DNA from: Bacteroidales bacterium
GTDB taxonomy: Bacteria; Bacteroidota; Bacteroidia; Bacteroidales; ML635J-15
Direction of reading: 5' to 3'
Assembly (NCBI GenBank): GCA_023228725.1
Contig: JALOAQ010000157.1
Location: 1 to 5,155 of the forward strand
Length of the DNA stretch: 5,155 bases
The position numbers and the translations under genes were made by a program. Shown here in pieces: positions 1 to 5,155 of the stretch. The notes beneath the pieces are model-generated. The model saw only the letters and a list, made by a program, of their open reading frames with translations. It made no database searches and was not told the origin of the DNA. Each line of letters opens with the position of its first letter. Position 1 is the first letter of the stretch.

Positions 1-947
1 AGCGTTGCCGTTCCGACTGTTTCGATTGCCGATTTAAAGCAAGAAACTTTCGATTTCTTTCGCAAGCGAGGCATTCGCAGTCAGCGTTTAGACGAAACAA
101 TAATGCTTGATACAAATGAGCAGTTGCTTGACAACTTGCAACTTATCGAAAACGTATTGTTAAAACGAGCCACTATTTTACTTTTCCACCCCAAACCCGA
201 AAAATTTGTAACAGGCTCGTATATCAAAATTGGTTTTTTTGAAACAAATACTGACTTACGTTTTCACGACGAAGTTCACGGCAACTTGTTTGAGCAAGTC
301 GAAAAAACTATTGAATTGCTTTTTACAAAGTACATTAAGGCAATGATTAGTTATGATGGAATTTACCGTATCGAAACTTTTGAATATCCGAAAGAGGCTG
401 TGCGTGAGGCGTTGCTCAATGCGGTTGCTCATAAGGATTATGCAAGCGGTTATCCCATTCAAATAAGCGTTTATACCGATAAACTAATGATTTGGAACGA
501 AGGAACTTTGCCTGATAATTGGACGGTTGAGCGTTTGCTGACAAAGCACCCTTCAAAACCGTACAATCCCGATATTGCAAATGCGTTTTTCCGCAGTGGC
601 TATGTCGAGGCGTGGGGACGAGGAATTGAAAAATTACAACTCAATGTGTTGAGGCAGGCTTGCCAACACCGATTTTCAATGTAGAGGGCAACGATTTTTG
701 GACGATTTTCCGCAAAGACAGATATAACGAACAATCTTTGAGAGAATTAGGGTTGAATGAACGGCAAATTAAGGCGGTACTGTATGTGAAAGAAAAAGGT
801 AAAATTACAAATAAAGAGTATCAAGAGTTAAATTCAGTGGCTAAACCTACTGCAACCAGAGATTTAGCAGAATTAGTTGAGAAATTCAGCATTTTCAAAA
901 ACACAGGAAAAGGTGCAGGAAGTTACTATGAAATAATTGGCTCATAA
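1..947 (+). pseudogene. AlbA_2/RecG-C-like ATP-binding wHTH regulator, 5'-truncated and frameshifted
   Basis: The frame is open from base 1, so the gene starts upstream and its N-terminal part (in this family usually an AlbA_2/Schlafen-like DNA-binding domain) is not seen. Frame 1 carries a GHKL-type ATP-binding domain like the one called the RecG C-terminal domain (HATPase_c_4): the N-box-like REALLNAVAHKDY at about 403-441, IWNEG at 490-504, and the family hallmark SGYVEAWGRGIEK ending at 633. Frame 1 then runs into unrelated residues and stops at 684. The expected continuation (ITTQCVEAGLPTPIFNVEG) is in frame 3 from 633 and leads through a winged-helix-like C-terminus (LNERQIKAVLYV ... 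TRDLAELVEK) to TAA at 945-947. One missing A in the run at 629-633 explains the switch. Such proteins are usually annotated as transcriptional regulators or ATP-binding proteins; the exact role is unknown. It could be a true pseudogene or an assembly error. The base composition is visibly less AT-rich than the genes downstream. Confidence 0.85.
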
Positions 948-985
948 TTGGCTCAATTGGCTCACGATTGGCTCATAATTGGCTC
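934..985. repeat. Imperfect 11-bp tandem repeat over the stop codon
   Basis: Five copies of ATTGGCTC(A) start at 936, 947, 956, 967 and 978. The spacings are 11, 9, 11 and 11 bases, so the basic unit is about TAATTGGCTCA with one copy shortened by two bases. The first copy encodes the last residues (IIGS) of the upstream regulator gene and the TAA stop is formed at the junction with the second copy. Because 11 is not a multiple of three, gain or loss of a unit would move the stop and change the C-terminus. Confidence 0.9.
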
Positions 986-1164
986 TTTTTGAATTGCAAT
1001 ATTGAATTTGCAAGCAATTACGAACAATTTATTTTAATTTTCAAAGGTGTTAGTGAATGCTGTTTATAACAATCCAAAACTATCCACTTATAATAACTGA
1101 AAGCTGACTATCAAGTTTTTTACATTTCTAAAAATTTAAATCTGTTTTCCGCTTGTTTTGTCAT

Positions 1165-1190
1165 GATTTTTGCAATAAATAGCAAAAATC
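1165..1190. repeat. 9-bp inverted repeat (stem-loop) at edge of dispersed repeat
   Basis: GATTTTTGC (1165-1173) and GCAAAAATC (1182-1190) are perfect reverse complements with an 8-base A/T loop. The right arm is the first part of dispersed repeat piece A. The left arm is missing at the second copy of piece A near 2118, so the stem is specific to this copy and may be fortuitous. Confidence 0.6.
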
Positions 1191-1248
1191 CCGCCAAAAC
1201 CCCCACCTTCGTTTTCCATCCACAAATCGGTTCGAGTTTTAAAAGTCG
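1182..1248. repeat. Two-part dispersed repeat, copy 1 (pieces A and B)
   Basis: Piece A (1182-1209, GCAAAAATCCCGCC then AAAACCCCCACCTT) matches 2118-2145 at 27 of 28 positions. Piece B (1225-1248, AATCGGTTCGAG then TTTTAAAAGTCG) matches 2228-2251 exactly. The pieces keep order and orientation; the gap between them is 15 bases here and 82 bases in copy 2. The right arm of the hairpin found in copy 2 of piece B is degenerate here. Confidence 0.85.
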
Positions 1249-1333
1249 GAGTTTTTTGATAAATGAAGTTAAGATAAAGCCTAAATTATAAAATTTTCAG
1301 CTAAATTATTTTTTAAAAAAAACATCAAAAACA

Positions 1334-1364
1334 TTTGTTTTATAAAAAAAAAATAGTATTTTTG
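1334..1364 (+). promoter_or_regulatory. Bacteroidetes-type promoter for the 1503 lipoprotein gene
   Basis: TTTG at 1334-1337 is followed after 19 bases by TATTTTTG at 1357-1364. This fits the known Bacteroidetes sigma-factor consensus of TTTG, 19-21 bases, TAnnTTTG. Transcription would be expected to start at about 1370-1373, leaving a leader of about 130 nt before the ATG at 1503. Confidence 0.6.
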
Positions 1365-1371
1365 TAGGGAA

Positions 1372-1438
1372 ATGTACGCAACAAACTAGCGTCTTATTTT
1401 TGGATATGGGTGTATAAGAGAGAGTTTGTGGCGTGTAT
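1372..1438 (+). promoter_or_regulatory. Long leader hairpin (inverted repeat) at predicted 5' end of mRNA
   Basis: ACGCAACAAACT (1376-1387) and AGTTTGTGGCGT (1423-1434) pair at 11 of 12 positions. Two G-U pairs and two further Watson-Crick pairs extend the stem to 1372 and 1438. An inner stem TCTTAT (1392-1397) with ATAAGA (1414-1419) lengthens it. The structure begins almost exactly where the promoter at 1334-1364 should start transcription, so it would sit at the very 5' end of the mRNA and could affect stability or translation. It could instead be a small mobile or repeat element; no function is known. Confidence 0.55.
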
Positions 1439-1502
1439 AAATGAGTTGACTTTCACCAAAAAGAAACTAATTAATAAAATGAAAAAATAAAAACACCTTA
1501 AA

Positions 1503-2003
1503 ATGAGAAATAAAGTTTTAATCAGTTTTATCATAATGGTATTTGCAACAGTTTTTAGTTGTAGAAATCCAAATAATGACAAGCCGGAAATTATTACAGA
1601 AAAAAAAACAATTCAAGAAAAATTAGACTTACAAATTCTTGATTCTTTACCAATTCCAGTTGGTACTTGCACTACTTGTTTTTTTGCTAAGAATGAGGAG
1701 GACTTTAATAAAAGGCATTATATCTGGATTGACAATTCAACTGGACTAGGGTATATGAAAATAAATGATAAATTAGTAGAGTTCGAAATTAATGATGGAT
1801 TTGCGGATGATGAAAGTCGTAGCTGGTCGTCTAAAAATAATAAGTATGAGTTAGAAATGACTAAAGATGAAATCGCAAATAATGGTGAATTTATTGGAGG
1901 TGCATATATACCGTCTCAAATTTTTAAAGGATCAATTAAGATAAAATCAAATGGCGACTTCCATTATTTTGATATTTACGGTGAATGCGGGTGTTTAAAA
2001 TAA
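1503..2003 (+). CDS. Small lipoprotein of unknown function with CTTC and CGC cysteines
   Basis: The product is 166 aa and begins with a basic, hydrophobic signal sequence ending in the lipobox TVFSC. Cleavage by signal peptidase II before Cys20 would yield an envelope lipoprotein. A Lys/Glu/Asn-rich linker follows (about 21-45). The rest is a compact domain with CTTC at 56-59 and ECGC at 161-164, so four cysteines are grouped near the two ends of the mature domain and could form disulfides or bind a metal. I do not recognise the family and give no function. The ATG at 1503 is chosen because it gives an immediate signal peptide; as usual in Bacteroidetes there is no Shine-Dalgarno sequence, only an A-rich stretch before it. 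The gene stands alone with its own promoter (1334-1364) and is flanked on both sides by copies of the two-part repeat. Confidence 0.85.
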   Translation: MRNKVLISFIIMVFATVFSCRNPNNDKPEIITEKKTIQEKLDLQILDSLPIPVGTCTTCFFAKNEEDFNKRHYIWIDNSTGLGYMKINDKLVEFEINDGFADDESRSWSSKNNKYELEMTKDEIANNGEFIGGAYIPSQIFKGSIKIKSNGDFHYFDIYGECGCLK

Positions 2004-2019
2004 ATGTAATAAAATTCGC

Positions 2020-2118
2020 GAACAGCTAACAAGCGGTTTTAATGCAAGCAGGGCGAGCCGGCTCCAATTGAACTTTTTGCTATATTTTAATGCTGGTTCT
2101 TCGCATCTAACTTAGTGG
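2020..2118. repeat. Possible attC-like foldable element
   Basis: The stretch is clearly richer in GC than its surroundings and begins with GCTAAC (2025-2030). Blocks of its two halves pair in order: CTAA (2026-2029) with TTAG (2112-2115), ATGC (2042-2045) with GCAT (2103-2106), AAG (2046-2048) with CTT (2099-2101), and CAG (2049-2051) with CTG (2093-2095). The centre has a perfect palindrome GAGCCGGCTC (2055-2064). Interrupted arms of this sort resemble integron attC sites, but the pairing is short and no standard R' box is evident. The call is tentative. Confidence 0.3.
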
Positions 2119-2259
2119 CAAAAATCCCGCCAAAACCCCTACCTTTTTACTTTTGCAAAACCTAAAACCAACACCCCCTTCTAGATTCTACGTAAATTCC
2201 CAAATATAGTTTCGTTTATTGCCCTTCAATCGGTTCGAGTTTTAAAAGTCGAACCGATT
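2118..2259. repeat. Two-part dispersed repeat, copy 2 (pieces A and B)
   Basis: Piece A lies at 2118-2145 and piece B at 2228-2251, in the same order and direction as copy 1 about 940-1000 bases upstream. The 82-base insert between them, containing an AACACCCCCTTCTAG stretch, is absent from copy 1. The two copies bracket the lipoprotein gene at 1503-2003. Confidence 0.85.
2228..2259. repeat. Perfect 11-bp inverted repeat within piece B
   Basis: AATCGGTTCGA (2228-2238) and TCGAACCGATT (2249-2259) are perfect reverse complements around the 10-base loop GTTTTAAAAG, itself partly palindromic. A T-rich tail (TGATTTTATT) follows, so it could act as a terminator of the upstream gene, but it lies 225 bases past that stop. 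A repeat-borne hairpin is at least as likely. Confidence 0.7.
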
Positions 2260-2388
2260 TGATTTTATTGGTGTAGTAAACAATGAGGCTATATTGTTAC
2301 AATATCAGTCCTTACTCAAATTTGTTGATTAAATTATCAATATCCATGGGTTTTATAATTAAGATGTATTCAGATACAAAAATGCTAA

Positions 2389-2526
2389 AACATTCGTAAA
2401 TGCAAAATAATTATATTATTTAATTTATTATTATCTTTCTCTTATTCAACAAGATATCTATTTATATTAATAAAACAATAAAATAATTGGCGAATGTTAT
2501 ATAGTTTATATTTACGAATGTTGTAT
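2389..2526. repeat. CGAATGTT-type direct and inverted repeats
   Basis: AACATTCGTAAAT (2389-2401) is the exact reverse complement of ATTTACGAATGTT (2510-2522), 108 bases apart. A third half-site, CGAATGTTATAT (2491-2502), is a direct repeat of CGAATGTTGTAT (2515-2526) at 24-base spacing. The last copy overlaps a TAnnTTTG element. The arrangement suggests binding sites of a regulator upstream of the operon at 2748, but no regulator is known. Confidence 0.45.
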
Positions 2527-2531
2527 ATTTG
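2524..2531 (+). promoter_or_regulatory. Candidate -7 element (TATATTTG) for the lipoprotein-TlpA operon
   Basis: TATATTTG matches the Bacteroidetes TAnnTTTG -7 consensus. No TTTG is present 19-21 bases upstream; that position is occupied by one of the CGAATGTT repeats, as would suit a promoter needing an activator. The expected start near 2537 would give a leader of about 210 nt. Confidence 0.35.
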
Positions 2532-2747
2532 TTTCGTAAATAAAACGTTATACCCAAGTTTAAAAATTAAACAAATATATTATGCTCTAAATTTCTGCAA
2601 AAAAAATAAAAGGATTTCAAATAAGTTATTATATTGGTCAGACGCTAATATTTATAATAAATAGTCAAAAATAATATTTGGTCGGAATTGCTGAAACAGC
2701 GACCTAAAATTATTCTGAAAGTAAGCATAATTAAAAAAATAAAAAAG

Positions 2748-3392
2748 ATGAAGAATTATTTTAAAGTTATTTGGTTTGGATTTGTAGTATTTGGCTTGTT
2801 TAGTCTAATGAGTTGTGACAGCGAAAATGAAACTATAAATGAGAACATTATCGACACTCAAAGTAATCAACTGATTGATGAATGCTTTTTGGTACGAGGA
2901 GATAGAGGAGAGTTGTTAGATTTACACATAGTAAGAAACGAGGACAATCAGGTTATAATAACAACCAGTCCTTCTGAACTTAAATCAACTGACGAAGACA
3001 TCCCCGAATATATTGTTATTGCTAATAATGTAGAATTTATTGACAATACTTTCGTATTACCTGAAACAGAAGAGAATTATTGGGTTTTTGAGGTGACTTT
3101 AGGTGACCTAAATAATACAAAAGCAGCTCCTGGTGGCGGGACAATTGCAGCGGAATGTCATTGCTTGGCTCCTAGTGGAAATTGCAAAATAACATATACT
3201 ATAATAAATAATAATGTTTTTACTGCACACTGCTTTAGCTCAATTGATACTCCTTGTTCTTCAAGTGGTGTAGGTAGTTGTGCTTGGACTCTACCAGAAG
3301 TAGTTATTAAGAAAACAGAAACAACCGAAAAAATCACTACTATTATTGTTCAATCTGATATTATTGATTATAATGGCTTATTATATGAATAG
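2748..3392 (+). CDS. Cysteine-rich lipoprotein of unknown function
   Basis: The product is 214 aa from the ATG at 2748. It begins with a signal peptide (MKNYFK, then a hydrophobic core) and the lipobox SLMSC, so Cys23 should be lipidated and the protein anchored in the envelope. An in-frame ATG at 2688 would put 20 extra lysine-rich residues before the signal and is less likely. The acidic N-terminal half (24-125) has one cysteine (46). After a glycine-rich break (APGGG, 127-131) six cysteines fall within 42 residues (137, 139, 146, 162, 170, 178), including ECHC, and a Thr/Ile-rich tail follows. I do not recognise the family. The stop overlaps the start of the TlpA-like gene by 8 nt, so the two are probably translationally coupled. 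This makes the cysteine-rich half a plausible substrate or partner of that oxidoreductase. The GG before the cysteines recalls peptide precursors, but the lipobox argues against that. Confidence 0.85.
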   Translation: MKNYFKVIWFGFVVFGLFSLMSCDSENETINENIIDTQSNQLIDECFLVRGDRGELLDLHIVRNEDNQVIITTSPSELKSTDEDIPEYIVIANNVEFIDNTFVLPETEENYWVFEVTLGDLNNTKAAPGGGTIAAECHCLAPSGNCKITYTIINNNVFTAHCFSSIDTPCSSSGVGSCAWTLPEVVIKKTETTEKITTIIVQSDIIDYNGLLYE

Positions 3393-4614
3393 CCACATTA
3401 AGGATGGAGTAATAAGGATTTACTCCATCCTGTCATTTCTTATACTCCTAGTGCTTAACAATAATAGCTTTGCTCAGAACATAGATGGAGATACTTTATA
3501 TTTCTATAAAGCTCAGGAGAAACTTGACAATTGCACATCAGGAATTATAAATTATAAACTAAATTATGTCACATCAAACTTCGAACTCTATTGGGACGTA
3601 GAATTATATTTCATCAGAAATAATAATAAGTTATTTTTCTATGTCAAACAACTTGAGGATACTATGGTAAGTGAATATGTTTTTTATAATGATACAATAC
3701 TAATTTTTGCGGAATATGACAATAATACAACATATTTCAAAGAATACACCAACAACCCTTTCAACGGGAATATAAGGCGTGTTTTTACTTACTTGCTTGA
3801 CGAGCATAATTTGACTAATTTTATTTCTTATGACCAAGTAAAACTATTTGACACAATATCGCCCCCAAGTAATGACAGCATCATTATTGGTTTAGCATCA
3901 GAATCTACAAAAGCGAATGGCTTAGATGGATATTACAACTCAAAAATTGTATTGAATAAAAATAATTTCAATTTGATTTCATGCTTCAATGAAGTAGTAG
4001 CATATAAAGATAGCTCTCTTTTTCATAAATCATATAAAGAATACTTAATTGATACTATTTCTCTATATTATGATAAGAATCAAGATATTGAATTTATCAT
4101 AAGTTCAAAATATGATGAGCTTAACAAAATAATTATACCCTGTTTAGAATTTGACAAAGAAGCTAATATTGAATCCACAAATAAAGAAATCCCTAAATAT
4201 GCTTACGAATGGAAGCTTCCTCAAGTAAATGGTGACACTCTTTATTCTGATAGTATTAATTCCAAAATAATGGTTGTGGACTTCTATTATATGAGCTGTG
4301 CTCCGTGTATTCTGGCAATAAACGACCTAATAAAACTGGACAGTTTGTATAATGAAAATGAAGTGACTTTTATTGGAGCAAATGTTGTTGATAATGATAC
4401 TTCTAAAATTAACACATTTTTACAAAAGAAAAACGTTAAGTATAGGAATATTATAAATGCAAAATCCTTATCAGACAAATATGGTTTTCATAGTTTTCCT
4501 CAAATTCTGATTATTGATACAGAAACCAATGAAATACTTTATCACTTTTCGGGCTATCGTTCAGATGAATTTAAACACTACAAAGACATTCTTAATACAT
4601 TACTAGACGAATGA
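3385..4614 (+). CDS. Secreted TlpA-family thioredoxin-fold thiol-disulfide oxidoreductase
   Basis: The product is 409 aa from the ATG at 3385. A signal peptide (residues 1-31, core IYSILSFLILLVL, ending SFAQ) sends it to the periplasm or cell surface. Residues about 32-255 form an unrecognised N-terminal region; the stretch around 188-225 (YYNSKIVLNKNNFNLISC) resembles the LolA-like domains that precede thioredoxin domains in some Bacteroidetes proteins, but this is a weak guess. Residues about 268-409 are a TlpA/AhpC-TSA-type thioredoxin fold: VVDFYYMSCAPC with the CAPC active site at 305-308, and the cis-proline in HSFPQILIID at 372. The family reduces or exchanges disulfides in exported proteins. 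The start overlaps the stop of the cysteine-rich lipoprotein gene (ATGAATAG, 8 nt), showing an operon with coupled translation. Starts at 3346 (TTG) or 3373 would add residues before the signal peptide and are less likely. Confidence 0.9.
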   Translation: MNSHIKDGVIRIYSILSFLILLVLNNNSFAQNIDGDTLYFYKAQEKLDNCTSGIINYKLNYVTSNFELYWDVELYFIRNNNKLFFYVKQLEDTMVSEYVFYNDTILIFAEYDNNTTYFKEYTNNPFNGNIRRVFTYLLDEHNLTNFISYDQVKLFDTISPPSNDSIIIGLASESTKANGLDGYYNSKIVLNKNNFNLISCFNEVVAYKDSSLFHKSYKEYLIDTISLYYDKNQDIEFIISSKYDELNKIIIPCLEFDKEANIESTNKEIPKYAYEWKLPQVNGDTLYSDSINSKIMVVDFYYMSCAPCILAINDLIKLDSLYNENEVTFIGANVVDNDTSKINTFLQKKNVKYRNIINAKSLSDKYGFHSFPQILIIDTETNEILYHFSGYRSDEFKHYKDILNTLLDE

Positions 4615-4825
4615 TGATGTCATTGTGTTACGAGTTGATCTTGTTTATAAGTTCTGCAATTATTCTAGTTTGCAAAATTTGCTTTTTACCAACTTCTTAC
4701 GTTCCCTAAAATGAAGGCAGCATCGAGAAATTCGGTAAAATCACCTGTTTTATTGTTTATTTTAATAAAAAAGAATCGGCTATTAAAATAGTGATAGAAA
4801 CTGCTTATTTGCTATTAAAAACCAG

Positions 4826-5044
4826 GGTATAACAGCACCTAAATGTCATGCTGGGTTCATCGGTATCAGAAAGGGTATCGCTACTAATAACAATCGCCAA
4901 ATTTAGATTTGTCGTTGTGTTAAAATTTGCGAAAATTATTCTTTTTAAAGTTAAAATACAATTAGTAAATTTGGCTCGTGGGAACTTTGACAGTGATATT
5001 TCATTGAAATCCCGCACAACACTTAGCTGCAACCGTTATGCACC
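4826..5044. repeat. attC-like foldable element with interrupted complementary ends
   Basis: The two ends pair in order in short blocks: GGT (4826-4828) with ACC (5042-5044), ATAAC (4829-4833) with GTTAT (5035-5039), AGC (4834-4836) with GCT (5026-5028), TAA (4840-4842) with TTA (5023-5025), TGT (4844-4846) with ACA (5019-5021), TGC (4849-4851) with GCA (5014-5016), GGG (4853-4855) with CCC (5011-5013), and TTCA (4856-4859) with TGAA (5005-5008). Unpaired bases lie mainly on one side, as the extrahelical bases do in integron attC sites. About 145 bases form the loop. It lies 19 bases before the next gene. From memory, intergenic elements with this kind of CCCGCAC ... CCGTTATGC end are common in Bacteroidetes; I cannot check that here. 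Confidence 0.45.
4966..4973 (+). promoter_or_regulatory. Candidate -7 element for the gene at 5064
   Basis: TAAATTTG fits the Bacteroidetes TAnnTTTG consensus, about 90 bases before the ATG at 5064, but no TTTG lies 19-21 bases upstream. A second match, TAGATTTG, lies at 4904-4911 and also lacks the partner. Both are inside the foldable element, so if real the element would carry a promoter for the gene that follows it. Confidence 0.2.
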
Positions 5045-5063
5045 ATAAATTCAAAGAACAGAA

Positions 5064-5155
5064 ATGATAAGAAAAATATTTACCCTATTGCTTATATTGA
5101 CTGTGACTCTGACATTTTCGCAGACTGAAAATTATGAAAATATCTATTTCATAAA
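5064..5155 (+). CDS. Secreted protein, N-terminal fragment (runs off window)
   Basis: The ATG at 5064 opens a frame that continues to the window edge, covering 30 complete codons. It starts with a classic signal peptide: MIRK, the hydrophobic core IFTLLLILTVTLT and the ending FSQ, with cleavage expected near residues 19-20, as is usual for exported Bacteroidetes proteins. There is no lipobox cysteine. The mature part seen (TENYENIYFI) is too short to suggest a family. The gene begins 19 bases after the foldable element 4826-5044 and has no Shine-Dalgarno sequence. Confidence 0.7.
   Translation, partial: MIRKIFTLLLILTVTLTFSQTENYENIYFI

Larger units (their letters stand above)
948..1502. other. 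Non-coding spacer between regulator remnant and lipoprotein gene
   Basis: There is no convincing gene on either strand here. The stretch holds the rest of the 11-bp repeat array, a 9-bp stem (1165-1173 with 1182-1190, 8-base loop), copy 1 of the two-part dispersed repeat (1182-1209 and 1225-1248), AT-rich DNA, a promoter (1334-1364) and a leader hairpin (1372-1438). I see no clear intrinsic terminator for the upstream gene; the only hint is a run of five T directly after the repeat array. Confidence 0.7.
2004..2747. other. Long AT-rich non-coding spacer before the lipoprotein-TlpA operon
   Basis: No credible gene is seen on either strand over about 740 bases. From left to right it contains a possible attC-like foldable element (2020-2118), copy 2 of the two-part dispersed repeat (2118-2259), a very AT-rich part, a cluster of CGAATGTT-type repeats with a candidate promoter (2389-2531), and a probable leader of roughly 210 nt for the gene at 2748. 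The leader includes a small stem, GCTG AAA CAGC, at about 2690-2700. Confidence 0.65.
4615..5063. other. Non-coding spacer after the TlpA-like gene
   Basis: No credible gene is seen on either strand. The first 210 bases are AT-rich; they hold a 10-base direct repeat (GCTATTAAAA at 4779-4788 and 4811-4820) and a small palindrome CTATT AA AATAG (4780-4791), but no obvious intrinsic terminator. From about 4826 to 5044 lies a foldable attC-like element. Open frames inside it on both strands look fortuitous. Confidence 0.65.

Noticed and set aside
256..462. Antisense open frame within the regulator gene
   Set aside because: It is a shadow of the clearly coding + strand with its conserved GHKL-like motifs.
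660..947. Separate small winged-helix protein starting at TTG 660
   Set aside because: The TTG lies inside the conserved EAGLPTPIF stretch, and the frame upstream already matches the continuation of the broken gene.
934..985. CRISPR array
   Set aside because: Units of 9-11 bp follow each other without spacers; this is a simple tandem repeat.
2688..2747. Longer start for the cysteine-rich lipoprotein
   Set aside because: The 20 extra residues are lysine-rich and would place the signal peptide internally; the ATG at 2748 gives a standard lipoprotein signal.
3124..3286. Ribosomal peptide precursor with GG leader in the lipoprotein
   Set aside because: The GGG before the cysteines is suggestive, but the protein has a clear lipobox, is long, and has no peptidase or transporter gene beside it in the window.
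3346..3384. Earlier TTG or ATG starts for the TlpA-like gene
   Set aside because: They add residues ahead of a complete signal peptide; the ATG at 3385 overlaps the preceding stop neatly.
4708..4791. Short open frame of 26 codons starting with MKAASR
   Set aside because: It is too short, has no recognisable features, and lies in AT-rich spacer DNA.
4805..5048. Overlapping open frames on both strands inside the foldable element
   Set aside because: Neither has a recognisable domain or signal peptide, and both lie within the complementary-ended element.

Overview
The window looks like an accessory chromosomal region of a Bacteroidetes (Flavobacteriia/Cytophagia-like) bacterium. The evidence is AT-rich DNA with long AT-rich spacers, no Shine-Dalgarno sequences before the starts, promoter elements of the Bacteroidetes type (TTTG / TAnnTTTG), signal peptides ending in FAQ or FSQ, and lipoproteins with a typical lipobox. 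The species cannot be named from the sequence alone.

Layout: (1) 1-947 holds the 3' part of an AlbA_2/RecG-C-like ATP-binding, winged-helix regulator gene, split by a one-base frameshift in an A run at 629-633. Its stop codon lies inside an imperfect 11-bp tandem repeat (934-985). (2) 948-1502 is non-coding, with one copy of a two-part dispersed repeat, a good Bacteroidetes promoter and a long hairpin beginning at the predicted transcript start. (3) 1503-2003 encodes a small lipoprotein of unknown function with paired cysteines. (4) 2004-2747 is non-coding. It holds a possible attC-like folded element, the second copy of the two-part repeat (here with a perfect 11-bp inverted repeat), and a cluster of CGAATGTT-type repeats over a candidate promoter. 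(5) 2748-4614 is a two-gene operon: a lipoprotein with a cysteine-rich C-terminal half, overlapping by 8 nt a secreted TlpA/thioredoxin-fold protein with a CAPC active site. (6) 4615-5063 is non-coding and includes a roughly 220-bp element whose ends are complementary in short blocks, as in integron attC sites. (7) From 5064 a further secreted protein begins and runs off the window.

Functionally, every intact gene encodes an exported protein. The operon is the clearest unit: a disulfide-active TlpA-like protein translated together with a cysteine-rich lipoprotein suggests an enzyme and its dedicated thiol partner in the cell envelope. The unrelated orphan genes, separated by repeated or foldable spacers, resemble a cassette-like or rapidly rearranging neighbourhood. 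That reading is inference, because no integrase or transposase is visible here.
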